A stretch of 64,000 bases of DNA from Hyphomicrobium_A sp963782555 (GCA_963782555.1 CAWAKB010000005.1:62001-126000), one strand, 5' to 3'; shown: positions 37,057 to 47,129, numbered from the stretch's first letter. The notes: generated by a model not told the origin, from the letters alone. Numbers and translations are program-made.

Positions 37057-37263
37057 AACTGTGGTCCCCTCCCAATAATTCATATTGAATGCGCCGGAGT
37101 GTGAGCCGGATGGCGCTTGCCGGCAAGTCCAACACGACGCCGTCTGGCGGCGCCCGTGTGGGTGTCGTTGTGCGTTGTCGGCGCGGCGCAGATCAGAGCA
37201 TGCAGTGCATAGGCAAGCGGCGCCGGCTCAAGCCCACCTATCGAGGCCGCAGCGCCGGTTACT

Positions 37264-38793
37264 CTACGCCGCCATGCGGGACGCAGCGCTGTCGATCCAA
37301 TTCTTGATCTTGTCGATGTTCGGTGGCTCGCCTTTGCGCAGGATGCGTTGTCCTTCCGGCGAAGCGGCGAAGCGCAGAACGGCGGCGCAAAGGCTGGCCT
37401 CGTCGGCCGCGGCGACGGCCGCCGCATCGGGGTAACCGGCGCCGACGAGCAGCTGCGCGTGCGTGCCGCGCAAGCCCGGCACGCACATGACGAGGCGCGC
37501 CTGATCCTGCCACTGGCGCAGGGTTTCCGAGCCGATGCCGTGGCCGGCGAGCGCCTCGGCCGTCTCTGCAGGTTCGGCGGCGAGGAACTCGCCGACGGTG
37601 AAGATGCCAATCTCGGCGAACCATTCGGCCGAGCGAGGCCCAATGGACGGCGCCGCCTCGATGTCGTCGGAGGCCGTAAGATAGACACGCCGCGCCGGCG
37701 CCCTCGACGGCGGTGGTCTGGACGCCACCGGCTTGGGAGCGGGCGCTTTGAGGGCGGGGGCCTTCGGGGCCTCGGCTTTGGGCGTGGAGGCCTTGAGAGC
37801 GGCCGCGGGAGCGGCCGGCGGCACCGCTGCGGTGTCCGCCTTTGCAAGGCGCTTGGCGCGCTCTGCGGCCTGCTTGTCGGCGCGCGGTCCCTCCACCTCC
37901 AAGTCGTAGAGGTCCCGGACCACGCGGTCGTCCTCAGGCAACGTCGCCTCGACGCGCCCGGTCGTCCGCAGCTCCTCGTACATACTGTGGACGATTGCGC
38001 GGTCTTGCGCGTTGGTGAGGCGCTTCTCGATCCACTTCGACGGCATCTGCAATGTCGCGATGAAAGCTTCGAGCGTCAGCGACACCGGCGGAGGCGTTGT
38101 GCCGCTTTCGGAGAAGGCGCGCTCCAGAATGTGCGCCAGTCCGGTCGACGCGTAGATCAGAAGCTCGGCGATGAGCACGCGCGCGGTATCATCGAGCCCG
38201 GCGGGCGGATCGACCACGCCGCGATGGATGTCGTAGTGGGCGATGAGCTTCTCGTAATAGCGGTTCGACGTCTCCGCACCGCGGCAGACCATCTCTTTCA
38301 GCCACGAGGCGCCGTCCGGAACGGCGACCTCGATGTGGGCGAACTTCTCGCGGCCGAGTTTTGCGAGCTCGTCGTAGGAGCGGCTGATGCTCCACTCGCA
38401 AGCGCGGTGGATGGCGTTCTCTGCTTCCGTCTGCCCGGTATGAAACGGCTGGATCGGGTCCGTGTAGTAATGGCTCAAGACGCCGGCCGCGTAGGCGGCA
38501 TCGCTCCACGCCTGGCCGCGCAGCGCTTCCAGCAGCCGGCCGTACCACGCCTCGGCCTTTTCCGGGGCACCGCCCCAATAGCCGTCGCGCACATGCAGAA
38601 CGTGGTTCTTGAAGTCCTTGAACTGCTTGTCCGGCGCCTTGGAGCCTTCGAGATAGACCTCGGCGTGCTTCAAGAAAAGGTTCTGCCAGCGCTCGGCCTG
38701 CGGGCTGTCCAGGCGCTGCAGCGCATCGAGCGCCAGCTTGTGATGCGTGCCGTTGGCGTGGGCGGCGTAGACGATACGGTAGAGGAGGCTCAT
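37264..38793 (-). CDS. Zinc-dependent phospholipase C-like protein fused to DUF4332
   Basis: The N-terminal 260 residues show the zinc phospholipase C/P1-nuclease type pattern (FKNHVLHVRDGYWGG, GVLSHYYTDPIQPFHTGQTE with His and Asp ligands, HRACEW). Residues 300-370 are an Ala/Lys/Pro-rich linker. The C-terminal 130 residues match DUF4332 (helix-hairpin-helix-like repeats, SIGPRSAEWFAEIGIFTVGE, GIGSETLRQWQDQA). No signal peptide is present. The fusion is known from Hyphomicrobiales; its function is not. Confidence 0.75.
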   Translation of the reverse strand: MSLLYRIVYAAHANGTHHKLALDALQRLDSPQAERWQNLFLKHAEVYLEGSKAPDKQFKDFKNHVLHVRDGYWGGAPEKAEAWYGRLLEALRGQAWSDAAYAAGVLSHYYTDPIQPFHTGQTEAENAIHRACEWSISRSYDELAKLGREKFAHIEVAVPDGASWLKEMVCRGAETSNRYYEKLIAHYDIHRGVVDPPAGLDDTARVLIAELLIYASTGLAHILERAFSESGTTPPPVSLTLEAFIATLQMPSKWIEKRLTNAQDRAIVHSMYEELRTTGRVEATLPEDDRVVRDLYDLEVEGPRADKQAAERAKRLAKADTAAVPPAAPAAALKASTPKAEAPKAPALKAPAPKPVASRPPPSRAPARRVYLTASDDIEAAPSIGPRSAEWFAEIGIFTVGEFLAAEPAETAEALAGHGIGSETLRQWQDQARLVMCVPGLRGTHAQLLVGAGYPDAAAVAAADEASLCAAVLRFAASPEGQRILRKGEPPNIDKIKNWIDSAASRMAA

Positions 38794-38904
38794 GCCGAGG
38801 TTCCCTGCGGCTCTTCGGTTGCTGGCGAAACGCTAGGCGAGTCGCCAGCGAGCGCAAACCGTGCGAGGGGCGGCAAACGGCAAGTCGAAGGGGATTAAGG
38901 CGAA

Positions 38905-41028
38905 TTAGCGGCCTTCGCGCCACCAGGCGAGCGCGATGAGCAGCAGGAGCGCCGACAGCGCGGTGAAGCCGGTGAACATCGGCGTGAGCTTGACCCCGCG
39001 CGTGACGTAGGCCTCGCGGTCCTTCAAGCCGAGCCAGCCCGAGCCCGCTAGCACCTTGGCATTCGACAGCATGGAGATGCGGGGCACGTCGACGGCGGTG
39101 GGGTCCTTGCGCGCGGCCGCCGCCGAGGCGCTGGTCCAGAAGATGCCACCGCCGGTGGCATCGACGAGCGGCTGGAGCTTCTTCTCCGTCGCCGTCACCT
39201 CGCTCATCTCGATGGGGTCGTCAATGCCGGCGTGCGCAACCGCCGTCAGCTCGCCCGAGTCCGACTTCGTTTGCGCCTTGTAGAGACCCGGAATTTTCAC
39301 ATCGACGGTGGAGCGCCACACGCCGGGCCCGGCTTTCTCCAGCGTCACCTGCGAGGTCTCGCCGCCCGGCGCCGATAACGTCACCGGCCCGACCGTGTCG
39401 TCCATGGAGCGGCGCTCGAGCGTCAGGTGCAGCCCCTTGGCCTTGGCGATGAGGCGCTCCTCCTCCAGGTCCGGCTCCTTCATCAGCCAGTGCGACAGCC
39501 GGCGCAGCAAGTCGCTGTAGGGCCCGCCGCCCTCGTAGCCGCGTGCCCACAGCCAGGCCTGGTCGGAGGTGAGAAGCGCGATGCGTCCCTTGCCCCTGCG
39601 GTCCAGAATGAGGAGCGGCTTGTTCTCGGCGCCCTTCATGAGGACGCGGCCGCGGTCGGGGACGACCTCGACCTGGCGGAACCAGCGGCCCCAGGTGGGG
39701 CCATGCCCCTTGGTGCCGGCGCCGGCGAGGTGCTCGGTGACCGGATGCTTGCGCCCGTCCTCGGAGAGCTTGGCTTTGAACGGCTCCGACAGCACGCGCG
39801 TCGTCGGCGTGGCAGGCAGCACCGGCGACAAGGGCGTGCGGAAAAGGCTCATGGGTCCGGCGTAGTCGTCGCCGGCCGCCACGAGCAGCGCGCCGCCGTG
39901 GTCCTCTACGTAACGCGCGATGTTGTCGTAGTAGGGCAGCTGCAACAGGCCGCGATGCTGGTAGCGGTCGAAGATGATGAGATCGAAGTCGTTGATCTTC
40001 TCCGAGAACAGCTCGCGCGTCGGGAAGGCGATGAGGGAGAGCTGATTGATCGGTGTGCCGTCGTGCTTCTCAGGGGGACGCAGAATGGTGAAATGCACCA
40101 GATCCACGGCCGCATCCGACTTCAACAGATTGCGCCAGGTGCGCTCGCCGGCGTGAGGCTCGCCGGAGACCAGCAGCACGCGCAGGTTCTCACGCACGCC
40201 CTCAGCGGCGATCACGGCGCGGTTGTTGGCAGGGGTGAGCTCGCCGGGCGCGGTATCGAGCTCGACCTCGACGATGTTCTGGCCGGCGTGCGGGAACGGC
40301 ATCTCGATCTTCACGGGACGCCCGATCGTGGTCGTGATGTGCTCGTCATCGCGGCCCTCGCGGCGCACCTTCAGCGTCACCACCTCGGCTGGATCGACCT
40401 TTTTGCCCGTCTCGCGGACGGCGACCTCGATGTCGCGCGACTGGCCCACGATGCCGTAGCGCGGCGCCTTGAGGATCTGGATGCGGCGGTCGAACTCGTC
40501 GGGCGCGCCGGTGAGCAAGGCGTGCACGGGCGCATCGAAGCCGAGTGCCGAGGCCTGCTTGGGCACGTCGTGCACCTCGCCGTCCGTCAGCAGGATGACG
40601 CCGGCGAGCCGGTCGGGCGGCGTATCGGCGAGCGCCTTGTTGAGGTCGGTGAAGAGCTGCGTGCCGGGCGTAGTGGTCTCGCCAGGGCGGGACGCCGGTA
40701 CCCACTTGACGTTGAGGTTGGGAATCTTGCCGAGCTTGGATTCCAGCTCGGCCTTGACCGCGGCGGTCTGGGCCTTGCGATTGCCCAGCGTCTGGCTGGC
40801 GCTCTCGTCGACCACGACGATGGCCTCATTGGCGAGGCTCTCGCGCTGCTCCTGGCGCAGCGTCGGGTTGGCGAGCGCGGCGATGATGGCGGCAAGCGCG
40901 CAGGTGCGCAGCACCGCCCCGCGCGAGCGGCGCAGGAGCAGATAGGAGGCGAGCAGAATCGCGATTGCGGCCGCGCCCCAGAACAGCGGGGCGGGCAGCA
41001 CGGGCGCGAAATCGATCGACCAGCTCAT
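38905..41028 (-). CDS. Membrane protein with VWA-like and glutamine amidotransferase-like domains
   Basis: Two N-terminal helices, a VWA-like region (AIVVVDESASQTLG, GVILLTDGEVHD with acidic metal-site residues) and a glutamine-amidotransferase-like Rossmann region (DLIIFDRYQHRGLLQLPYYD, GGALLVAAGDDYAG) end in one C-terminal helix. ATG 41028 has GAGGA eight bases upstream; a TTG two codons earlier is not needed. It is the last gene of the MoxR-type operon, ten bases after the DUF4159 gene. Confidence 0.8.
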   Translation of the reverse strand: MSWSIDFAPVLPAPLFWGAAAIAILLASYLLLRRSRGAVLRTCALAAIIAALANPTLRQEQRESLANEAIVVVDESASQTLGNRKAQTAAVKAELESKLGKIPNLNVKWVPASRPGETTTPGTQLFTDLNKALADTPPDRLAGVILLTDGEVHDVPKQASALGFDAPVHALLTGAPDEFDRRIQILKAPRYGIVGQSRDIEVAVRETGKKVDPAEVVTLKVRREGRDDEHITTTIGRPVKIEMPFPHAGQNIVEVELDTAPGELTPANNRAVIAAEGVRENLRVLLVSGEPHAGERTWRNLLKSDAAVDLVHFTILRPPEKHDGTPINQLSLIAFPTRELFSEKINDFDLIIFDRYQHRGLLQLPYYDNIARYVEDHGGALLVAAGDDYAGPMSLFRTPLSPVLPATPTTRVLSEPFKAKLSEDGRKHPVTEHLAGAGTKGHGPTWGRWFRQVEVVPDRGRVLMKGAENKPLLILDRRGKGRIALLTSDQAWLWARGYEGGGPYSDLLRRLSHWLMKEPDLEEERLIAKAKGLHLTLERRSMDDTVGPVTLSAPGGETSQVTLEKAGPGVWRSTVDVKIPGLYKAQTKSDSGELTAVAHAGIDDPIEMSEVTATEKKLQPLVDATGGGIFWTSASAAAARKDPTAVDVPRISMLSNAKVLAGSGWLGLKDREAYVTRGVKLTPMFTGFTALSALLLLIALAWWREGR

Positions 41029-41038
41029 GCCCAAGTCC

Positions 41039-43936
41039 TCATTGGCCGAGACGCTCCAGCAGCGCTGGAACGTGCACCTGGTCGGCCTTGTAGTTGCCGG
41101 TGAGCGCGTGCATCACGATGTTGATGCCGGTGCGGAAGGCCATCTCGCGCTGGTCCTCGCCGCCGCCGACGGTCGGATAGAGCGGACGCCCGCTTTCGTC
41201 GAGCGCCCAGGCGGCCGCGAAGTCGTTGGGCGTGACGATGATCGAGGTGACGCCGTCGGAGACGCGGGCCTTGCGCACGTGGGCCTGCCCGGTGTCGTCC
41301 TGCGCCTCGACCCAGAGCTGGCCGCCGTCCCAGCGGCCGGGGAAGTTGCGCAACAGATAGAAGGCCTTGGTGAGCACGTGGTTCTCGGGCACCGGCACTA
41401 AGCGCGGCACGTCGAGCTTGCCGAGAATGCGCTGCAGGGCCGCCTCCCCCGGGCCGGAGATGGAGCCGCCGGCCGAGGTGCCGCGGCCGTAGTCTTGCGT
41501 GTCGAAAACGATGAGGCCGCCCTGCTTCATGTAGGCGTCGATCTTCGCCAGCGCCGCCTCGGGCAGCGCCTTGGCGTCGGGAAGCACGGGCCAGTAGAGC
41601 ACGGGGAAGAAGGCGATCTCGTCGGTGAGGATGTTGACGGCCATCGGGCGCCCGGGCTCGACTGCAGTGCGCACCGCCAACAGCCGGCCGAGGCCGTCGA
41701 GGCCGAGGCGGCTGATCTCGTCGACGGTCTGATCGCCGGTGAGTACGTAGCCGAGCGTGACCTTGCTCGTCGCCTCGATGGCGCGCTCGTCGGCGGCTGC
41801 GGTGCTGCGCGCACTCTCCGACGCCATTTCCGGTGCAGGCTGGGCGTGAAGGGCAGGCGCTGCCACCGTCAGCGCGGAGAAGCCGACGATAAGACCAGCG
41901 ATCGCCGCGGCGGCGGGCGCCCGGCGCCCGATGGTCAAGCCACCCCGCTGGAGCAGGATCACGGCGATGATATCGGCGAACAGCAGCGCCAGCGCGGCGA
42001 GCAGCAGCCACGACTTCAAGGGCTTCGCACCCTCGCTCTCGTAGCTCAGGCGCTCAGTCCCTGCTGGAAGCGCCGGCAGCGGCGCCAGCGTGCTCTTCGG
42101 GCCCAGCACATTGACGGCGCGCGGTGCACCGCCGGTGCCGTAGTAGCCCGGCGGGTGATCGAGGTTGGGGACGAGGTCGTGGACCTTTGCTGCCGACACC
42201 GGCTGCGCCGTCGGCGGCGGGGTTTTGAGGATGCCGAATCCGTCGAGTGTCTCCAGCGGCGGCAGCACGGCCGGGGTATCATCGGAGGCGGCCTCTTTGC
42301 CTCCAGCCGCGGCGGGCGAGCCGCCCGCGTCCTCCGCCACACCGGTGCCGAGCGCGGAAATGCGGCGCAGCATCTCCACGAACAGACCAGACAGCGGCAG
42401 GTTCGACCAGTCGGAGTTGGCGGTCACGTGGAAGAGAATGATCTGACCCTCGCCGAGCTTGCGCGCGGTGACGAGCGGCGTGCCGTCCGCGAGCCGCGCC
42501 CAGACGGCGACGCCGGGACCGAGCATGGCCGGATCGGCAAGCACCTGGCGATTGACGGTGACCTCCTTGGGCACGGAGAGGCCGGCGAACAAGCTCTTGT
42601 CCTCGAAGGGCGCCAGCGGTTGCGGCGTCGACCAGGACAGCGCGCCGCCGAGCGCGCGTCCGCCGGTGCGCAAGGGCACCGGCAGCAGATCGTCGCCGCC
42701 GTTTTCCAGACGCGGGCCGGCAAAGCGCACCAGAACGCCGCCGCGCTTCACCCAGTCCTCGACCCGCTTCTCGGCTTCGCCCGACAAGGTGCCGATGTCG
42801 GCCAGCATGAGCACGGTGGCGTTCTGCGCGAGCGCGTCGTGGATGCCGGCGAGGAGATTGGAGCCCTTGGGTTTGACGAGCTCGGCGTAAGGCTTCAAGG
42901 CTTTCTCGATGTAGTAGTGCGGCGCCAGCAAGGGCTGCGACTCCTCCCGGCTCTCGCCGGAGATGATGGCTACGCGGTGCCACTGGGAGCGCGCGTCGAG
43001 CAGGCTGACGGCGCCGGCCGAGTGCTCGCCCGCGATCTCGACTCTAGCGACCTGGTTGCGCAGCTCGAGCGGCAGCTCGACCGGCACGGTCGCCGCTTGC
43101 TCGCCCGGCTTAAGCTTGAAGGGGACCTCGCCGAGCCGCTGGCCGCGCGCCGAGTAGGCGTGGACGAAGCCGTCACGCGCTCCGCCTTGCGCGCGCAAAA
43201 GGCGCGCCTCGAGCTTTCCGCTCTGGCCGATGCCGGCGGAGACGCCGATGGCCTCGCCCCCACGGCCACCTTCGATGACCGCGAAGGTCCCGTCCTTGGC
43301 GAGTGCCTTGAGCCGTTGGGCGAACTCTGCTGCGTTGCCGTGATCGATGCCATCGCTGAGCCACGCCACGCTCGGCGCGCCCGACGTTGGCTCGGCGAGC
43401 ACTTTCTCAAGCGTGCTCACGGCGGCGAGCCGGTCGGGTGCGAAAGGTTGTGGCATCAGCGCTGCGGCGGTGGAGCGCGCTTCGCCCGGGGCCTCGATGC
43501 GCGCATCGAGTGTCTTGGCAGACCGCGCCGTTGGCACGATGACCACCGCACGGCTTTGTCCTTCGGCTTGTGCGATGACACGCTCGATCATACGCGTGCG
43601 CTCGTTCCAATGCGCGGCGCCGGCCCAGCCATTGTCGACGACGATGGCAACGGGACCCTTGCCTGCCAACGCGGCCTTGCGCGAAGGATTGAGCACGGGC
43701 TCGGCCAACGCCAGGATGATGAGCGTGGCGGCAAGCAGGCGAATGAGCGTGAGCCACCAGGGCGACTTGGCGGGCGTCTTCTCCTGGTTCTCGATGCCGA
43801 GGAGAATGCGGGTCGGCGGAAATGTGACTTGGCGCGGGCGCGGAGGAACGGTGCGTAGGAGCAAATAGATGATGGGCAGCGCGGCGAGCGCGCCCAAGAG
43901 CCAAGGATTGAGGAAGGCGAGCGCTCCGAAGCTCAT
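41039..43936 (-). CDS. BatA/DUF4159 membrane protein
   Basis: The 965-residue protein starts with the BatA-type two-helix unit (LAFLNPWLLGALAALPIIYL, PPTRILLGIENQEKTPAK). A VWA-like segment and an amidotransferase-like segment follow, then a central helix (LLLAALALLFADIIAVILL), and a C-terminal DUF4159 domain (SRLGLDGLGRLLAVRTAVEP, DEIAFFPVLYWPVLPD, GGLIVFDTQDYGRG). Proteins of this operon (Bat/MoxR) are linked to stress tolerance and envelope complex assembly. The start overlaps the DUF58 stop by four bases. Confidence 0.85.
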   Translation of the reverse strand: MSFGALAFLNPWLLGALAALPIIYLLLRTVPPRPRQVTFPPTRILLGIENQEKTPAKSPWWLTLIRLLAATLIILALAEPVLNPSRKAALAGKGPVAIVVDNGWAGAAHWNERTRMIERVIAQAEGQSRAVVIVPTARSAKTLDARIEAPGEARSTAAALMPQPFAPDRLAAVSTLEKVLAEPTSGAPSVAWLSDGIDHGNAAEFAQRLKALAKDGTFAVIEGGRGGEAIGVSAGIGQSGKLEARLLRAQGGARDGFVHAYSARGQRLGEVPFKLKPGEQAATVPVELPLELRNQVARVEIAGEHSAGAVSLLDARSQWHRVAIISGESREESQPLLAPHYYIEKALKPYAELVKPKGSNLLAGIHDALAQNATVLMLADIGTLSGEAEKRVEDWVKRGGVLVRFAGPRLENGGDDLLPVPLRTGGRALGGALSWSTPQPLAPFEDKSLFAGLSVPKEVTVNRQVLADPAMLGPGVAVWARLADGTPLVTARKLGEGQIILFHVTANSDWSNLPLSGLFVEMLRRISALGTGVAEDAGGSPAAAGGKEAASDDTPAVLPPLETLDGFGILKTPPPTAQPVSAAKVHDLVPNLDHPPGYYGTGGAPRAVNVLGPKSTLAPLPALPAGTERLSYESEGAKPLKSWLLLAALALLFADIIAVILLQRGGLTIGRRAPAAAAIAGLIVGFSALTVAAPALHAQPAPEMASESARSTAAADERAIEATSKVTLGYVLTGDQTVDEISRLGLDGLGRLLAVRTAVEPGRPMAVNILTDEIAFFPVLYWPVLPDAKALPEAALAKIDAYMKQGGLIVFDTQDYGRGTSAGGSISGPGEAALQRILGKLDVPRLVPVPENHVLTKAFYLLRNFPGRWDGGQLWVEAQDDTGQAHVRKARVSDGVTSIIVTPNDFAAAWALDESGRPLYPTVGGGEDQREMAFRTGINIVMHALTGNYKADQVHVPALLERLGQ

Positions 43937-44940
43937 GTCCGTGCCTCGCGCAGCCGCGGCTCGCTCGCACGCGGCTCAGGGTCGGCGGGAGCCGGGGGCT
44001 TGCTTTGCCAGCGGTGGTCGCCGTCACCGCCTTGGAGCCGCATGATGAGTGTCAGCAGCGGCTCGGCCGCGGGACGGTCGGTGTGGTGCACCAGGAACGA
44101 CCAGCCGAGACGCTTGGCGAGAGCCTCGAGCTCGGCCCGGTGCGCCTCGAGCCGCTCCTTGTAGCGCGGCCGCAGGCTTTGCGCGCGGTCGGCGACCCAG
44201 CGGTCCGCTCCCGAAGGGCTCAGGAACTCGGTGCGGCCCTCGTAGGGAAGCGTCTCCTCGGCCGGATCGAGGATCTGCACCAGATGCCCCACGGCGCCAT
44301 CGGCGGCCAACGTCTCGATGTGCTCGCGGGTCACAGCGATGGGATCGAGAAAGTCACTGAAGAGCATGGCGCCGGCGAAGCGCGCCAGATGCGTCTTGGG
44401 TGGCTGGGATGCGTTAAGCGACGGCGTCCCTTCATGCGCGAGGATCGCCTCGGCGATACGTGAGGAGGCCTTGCGGCTCGCGGTGGGGTGCGTGAGGCCG
44501 AGCACCGCGACGCGCTCGCCGCCGCGCACGAGAAGCTCGGCCGCCGCCAGCATCAGCACGGTGGCACGGTCCCGCTTCGTCGTGTGTGAAAGGTGGCTGC
44601 GGAAATTCATGGACGGCGACAGGTCCGGCCACAGCCACACGGTGTGTGCGGCTTCCCATTCGCGCTCGCGCACATAGAGGTGATCGGAGCTGGCCGAGCG
44701 GCGCCAGTCGATCTGCCGAAAATTGTCGCTCGAGCCGTACTGGCGGAACTGCCAGAACGTCTCGCCAGGACCGGCGCGCCGCCGGCCATGGATGCCATGG
44801 GCGACGGTCTGGGCGATGCGCTGGGCCTCGATGAGAATATTGGGCAGACGGTCGGCGAGACCTTGCGCTTCGCGTTCCAGGGCCAGGACCCCGGAACCAG
44901 ATCTGGGATCCCGGCGAGACTGCAGGGCGGCGTCCGCCAT
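43933..44940 (-). CDS. DUF58 domain protein
   Basis: The 335-residue protein has the DUF58 signature GPGETFWQFRQYGSSDNFRQ with WRRSASSDHLYVREREWE, followed by a VWA-like core. In MoxR operons DUF58 proteins are thought to act with the AAA+ ATPase as its adaptor. ATG 44940 lies three bases after the moxR stop. Confidence 0.9.
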   Translation of the reverse strand: MADAALQSRRDPRSGSGVLALEREAQGLADRLPNILIEAQRIAQTVAHGIHGRRRAGPGETFWQFRQYGSSDNFRQIDWRRSASSDHLYVREREWEAAHTVWLWPDLSPSMNFRSHLSHTTKRDRATVLMLAAAELLVRGGERVAVLGLTHPTASRKASSRIAEAILAHEGTPSLNASQPPKTHLARFAGAMLFSDFLDPIAVTREHIETLAADGAVGHLVQILDPAEETLPYEGRTEFLSPSGADRWVADRAQSLRPRYKERLEAHRAELEALAKRLGWSFLVHHTDRPAAEPLLTLIMRLQGGDGDHRWQSKPPAPADPEPRASEPRLREART

Positions 44941-44943
44941 TCC

Positions 44944-45942
44944 CTACTCCACTGCCGCGACGAACCGAGTGATGATGGCGCTTAAATCCTGGCCTTCGGC
45001 GCGTGCGGCGAACGTCAAGGCCATGCGGTGCTTGAGCACCGGCTCGGCGAGCGCCAGCACGTCGTCGACCGAGGGCGCCAGCCGGCCGTCGATCAGCGCC
45101 TTGGCGCGTACGGCGAGCATGAGCGCCTGGCTGGCGCGGGGACCCGGTCCCCAGGCAACGAAGCGGTCGGTATCCTCACTGGCGCCGGTTCCCGGGCGCG
45201 CGGCGCGCACGAGCTTCAAGATCGCATCGACGACCTTGTCGGGCACCGGGATCTGGCGCACCAGGCGCTGGATGGTCATCAGCTCGGTTGCGGTGAGGAT
45301 GGTGTCGAGGTGGCGCTCGTCGGTGCCGGTGGTGGCAAACAGCATGCGCCGCTCGGCGAGGATGTCGGGGTAGGTCACGTCGATCTGCAGGAGGAAGCGG
45401 TCGAGCTGTGCCTCGGGAAGCGGATAGGTGCCCTCATGCTCCAGCGGGTTCTGGGTGGCCAGCACGTGGAAGGGCTGCGGAATGTCATAGCGCGCGCCGG
45501 CGACCGTCACGTGATGCTCCTGCATGGCCTGCAGAAGCGCCGACTGGGTCCGCGGCGAGGCGCGGTTGATCTCGTCGGCCATCAACAGCTGGGTGAAGAT
45601 CGGGCCTTTGACGAGACGGAACGAGCGCTGCTTGCCCGGCGTGTCCTCGAGCACCTCCGAGCCGATGATGTCGGAGGGCATGAGGTCGGGGGTGAACTGG
45701 ACGCGCTTGGCGTCTAGTCCCAACACTTTGCCGAGCGTCTCCACCAGAAGGGTTTTGGCGAGACCCGGGACGCCGATCAGCAAGGCATGGCCGCCAGAGA
45801 GGATGGTGATGAGCGAGCGCTCGATCACGACGTCCTGGCCGAAGATGACGGAGGCGGCGGCCTTGTGGGCCCGCTGCACACGCTCGGCTGCCGCCTCGAG
45901 GCGGGGAACGATGTCCGCGTGAGTCTCGGTTAGGGTGCTCAT
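44944..45942 (-). CDS. MoxR-family AAA+ ATPase
   Basis: The 332-residue ATPase has Walker A as GVPGLAKT, Walker B LLMADEINRASPRTQSALLQ and sensor motifs ATQNPLEHEGTYPLPEAQLD with the Arg finger (DRFLL). MoxR proteins act as chaperones for the assembly of metal or envelope complexes. It is the first gene of the operon moxR-DUF58-BatA/DUF4159-amidotransferase-like. Confidence 0.92.
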   Translation of the reverse strand: MSTLTETHADIVPRLEAAAERVQRAHKAAASVIFGQDVVIERSLITILSGGHALLIGVPGLAKTLLVETLGKVLGLDAKRVQFTPDLMPSDIIGSEVLEDTPGKQRSFRLVKGPIFTQLLMADEINRASPRTQSALLQAMQEHHVTVAGARYDIPQPFHVLATQNPLEHEGTYPLPEAQLDRFLLQIDVTYPDILAERRMLFATTGTDERHLDTILTATELMTIQRLVRQIPVPDKVVDAILKLVRAARPGTGASEDTDRFVAWGPGPRASQALMLAVRAKALIDGRLAPSVDDVLALAEPVLKHRMALTFAARAEGQDLSAIITRFVAAVE

Positions 45943-46119
45943 GAGGGCTCGCTTTTGGGCTGTTGGTGGCCTGCGATTGGCAACTTAGCAAAAATATGAA
46001 CAAGAACGATCACGGGCGCGGTTCCCCCGGTCAAGTGAATGTTACGTTAGATTGGGGACAGTGTAATGGGCTACCAGCCTTGAATATTGAGGCGATTTGG
46101 CGCCGGAGGCCAGAGCCTG

Positions 46120-46705
46120 ATGGATCGTATGGACGCAGAGGAGGAGCCTCGGAGCGGCATGCCTGAGAGGCTGTCAAAGCGCGTGCAAGCACGCTCGCTC
46201 CCGCCCGTGGAGCGCTGGCAGCCGCCCTATTGCGGCGATATCGGCCTTGCAGATTCGGGCTGACGGCAGCTGGATCTACCGCGGTAGCCCGATTGGGCGA
46301 GAGGCCATGGTGAGACTTTTTGCCAGTGTGCTGCGCAAGGATGCGGACGGGCAAACCTATCTGGTCACGCCGGCGGAGAAGGTGGACGTTGCGGTCGAGG
46401 ATGCGCCGTTTCTTGCGGTGGAGATGGAGGCGCAGGGAGCTGGCCGCGCACAGGAGCTGATCTTTCGCACCAACGTGGACGACGTCGTGCGCTGCGGACC
46501 AAAGAACCCGTTGCGGTTCGGGCGGCAGGTGCCGAGCGGTGGGGTGAAGCCCTACGTGTTGGTGCGCGGCCGGCTGGAGGCGCTGCTTACGCGCGCGCTC
46601 GTCTACGAGCTCGCGGCGCTGGTGGTGGAGGAGGCGCACGACGGCTCCGAGCTGCCAGGCGTTTGGAGCGGCGGAGCCTTCTTTCCGATCGTCAGTGCAT
46701 CTTGA
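46120..46705 (+). pseudogene. DUF1285 protein, single-base frameshift
   Basis: From ATG 46120 the frame reads MDRMDAEEEPRSGMPERLSK and on to VERWQPPYCGDIGL. It then breaks and the remainder (QIRADGSWIYRGSPIGREAM, DGQTYLVTPAEKVDV) continues in the next frame to 46705. The break is within 46237-46250, and the total is one base over a multiple of three. DUF1285 proteins are cytoplasmic and of unknown function. The last 14 bases overlap the convergent usg gene. Confidence 0.85.
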
Positions 46706-46961
46706 ACTCGCTTCCGACCAGGCGCACCTCGGCAGGCGTCAAAAGTTTGCGGTGGGCTACCGTCACCTTGAACAGCTCGCCGTCGAGCTTCGTCGTCCAG
46801 AAGTCGAGGAAGTTCTTGAGCTTGGGAAAGCGCGGGTGGAGATCGTAATCTTGCCAGATGTAGCTCTGCAGCAATGCAGGATGATCGGGCAGGCGGTAGA
46901 GGATCTCCGCCGTCGTCAGGCTGTATCCTTTGAGTAGAACGGAAAGCTCAGCTGTGGCCAT
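46692..46961 (-). CDS. usg: Usg family protein
   Basis: The 89-residue protein matches Usg of rhizobia: GYSLTTAEILYRLPDHPALL, then WQDYDLHPRFPKLKNFLDFW and a Lys/Val-rich end. Its function is unknown. ATG 46961 with GGGGGAC upstream gives the family-like start; ATG 46976 adds five residues. Confidence 0.88.
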   Translation of the reverse strand: MATAELSVLLKGYSLTTAEILYRLPDHPALLQSYIWQDYDLHPRFPKLKNFLDFWTTKLDGELFKVTVAHRKLLTPAEVRLVGSEFKMH

Positions 46962-47129
46962 CGTCGTGTCCCCCATTCGAATTTCGAAACCCCCAGACTC
47001 GAAATTTGATAGGCAATGATAGTTCAGGCAACCCCGCGCACAACGAATTAGTTCCATGTGACCAGCGTGTTAGCAGCCTCCGAGGAGAGCTGCTGACAAG
47101 GCGAGGCGCCGGCTGAGGCGGCAGACGCT

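Noticed and set aside
41495..43858. A 787-codon plus-strand open frame opposite the DUF4159 gene
   Set aside because: It is the antisense shadow of a high-GC gene with clear domains; its product is a His/Arg/Gly-rich sequence without homology.
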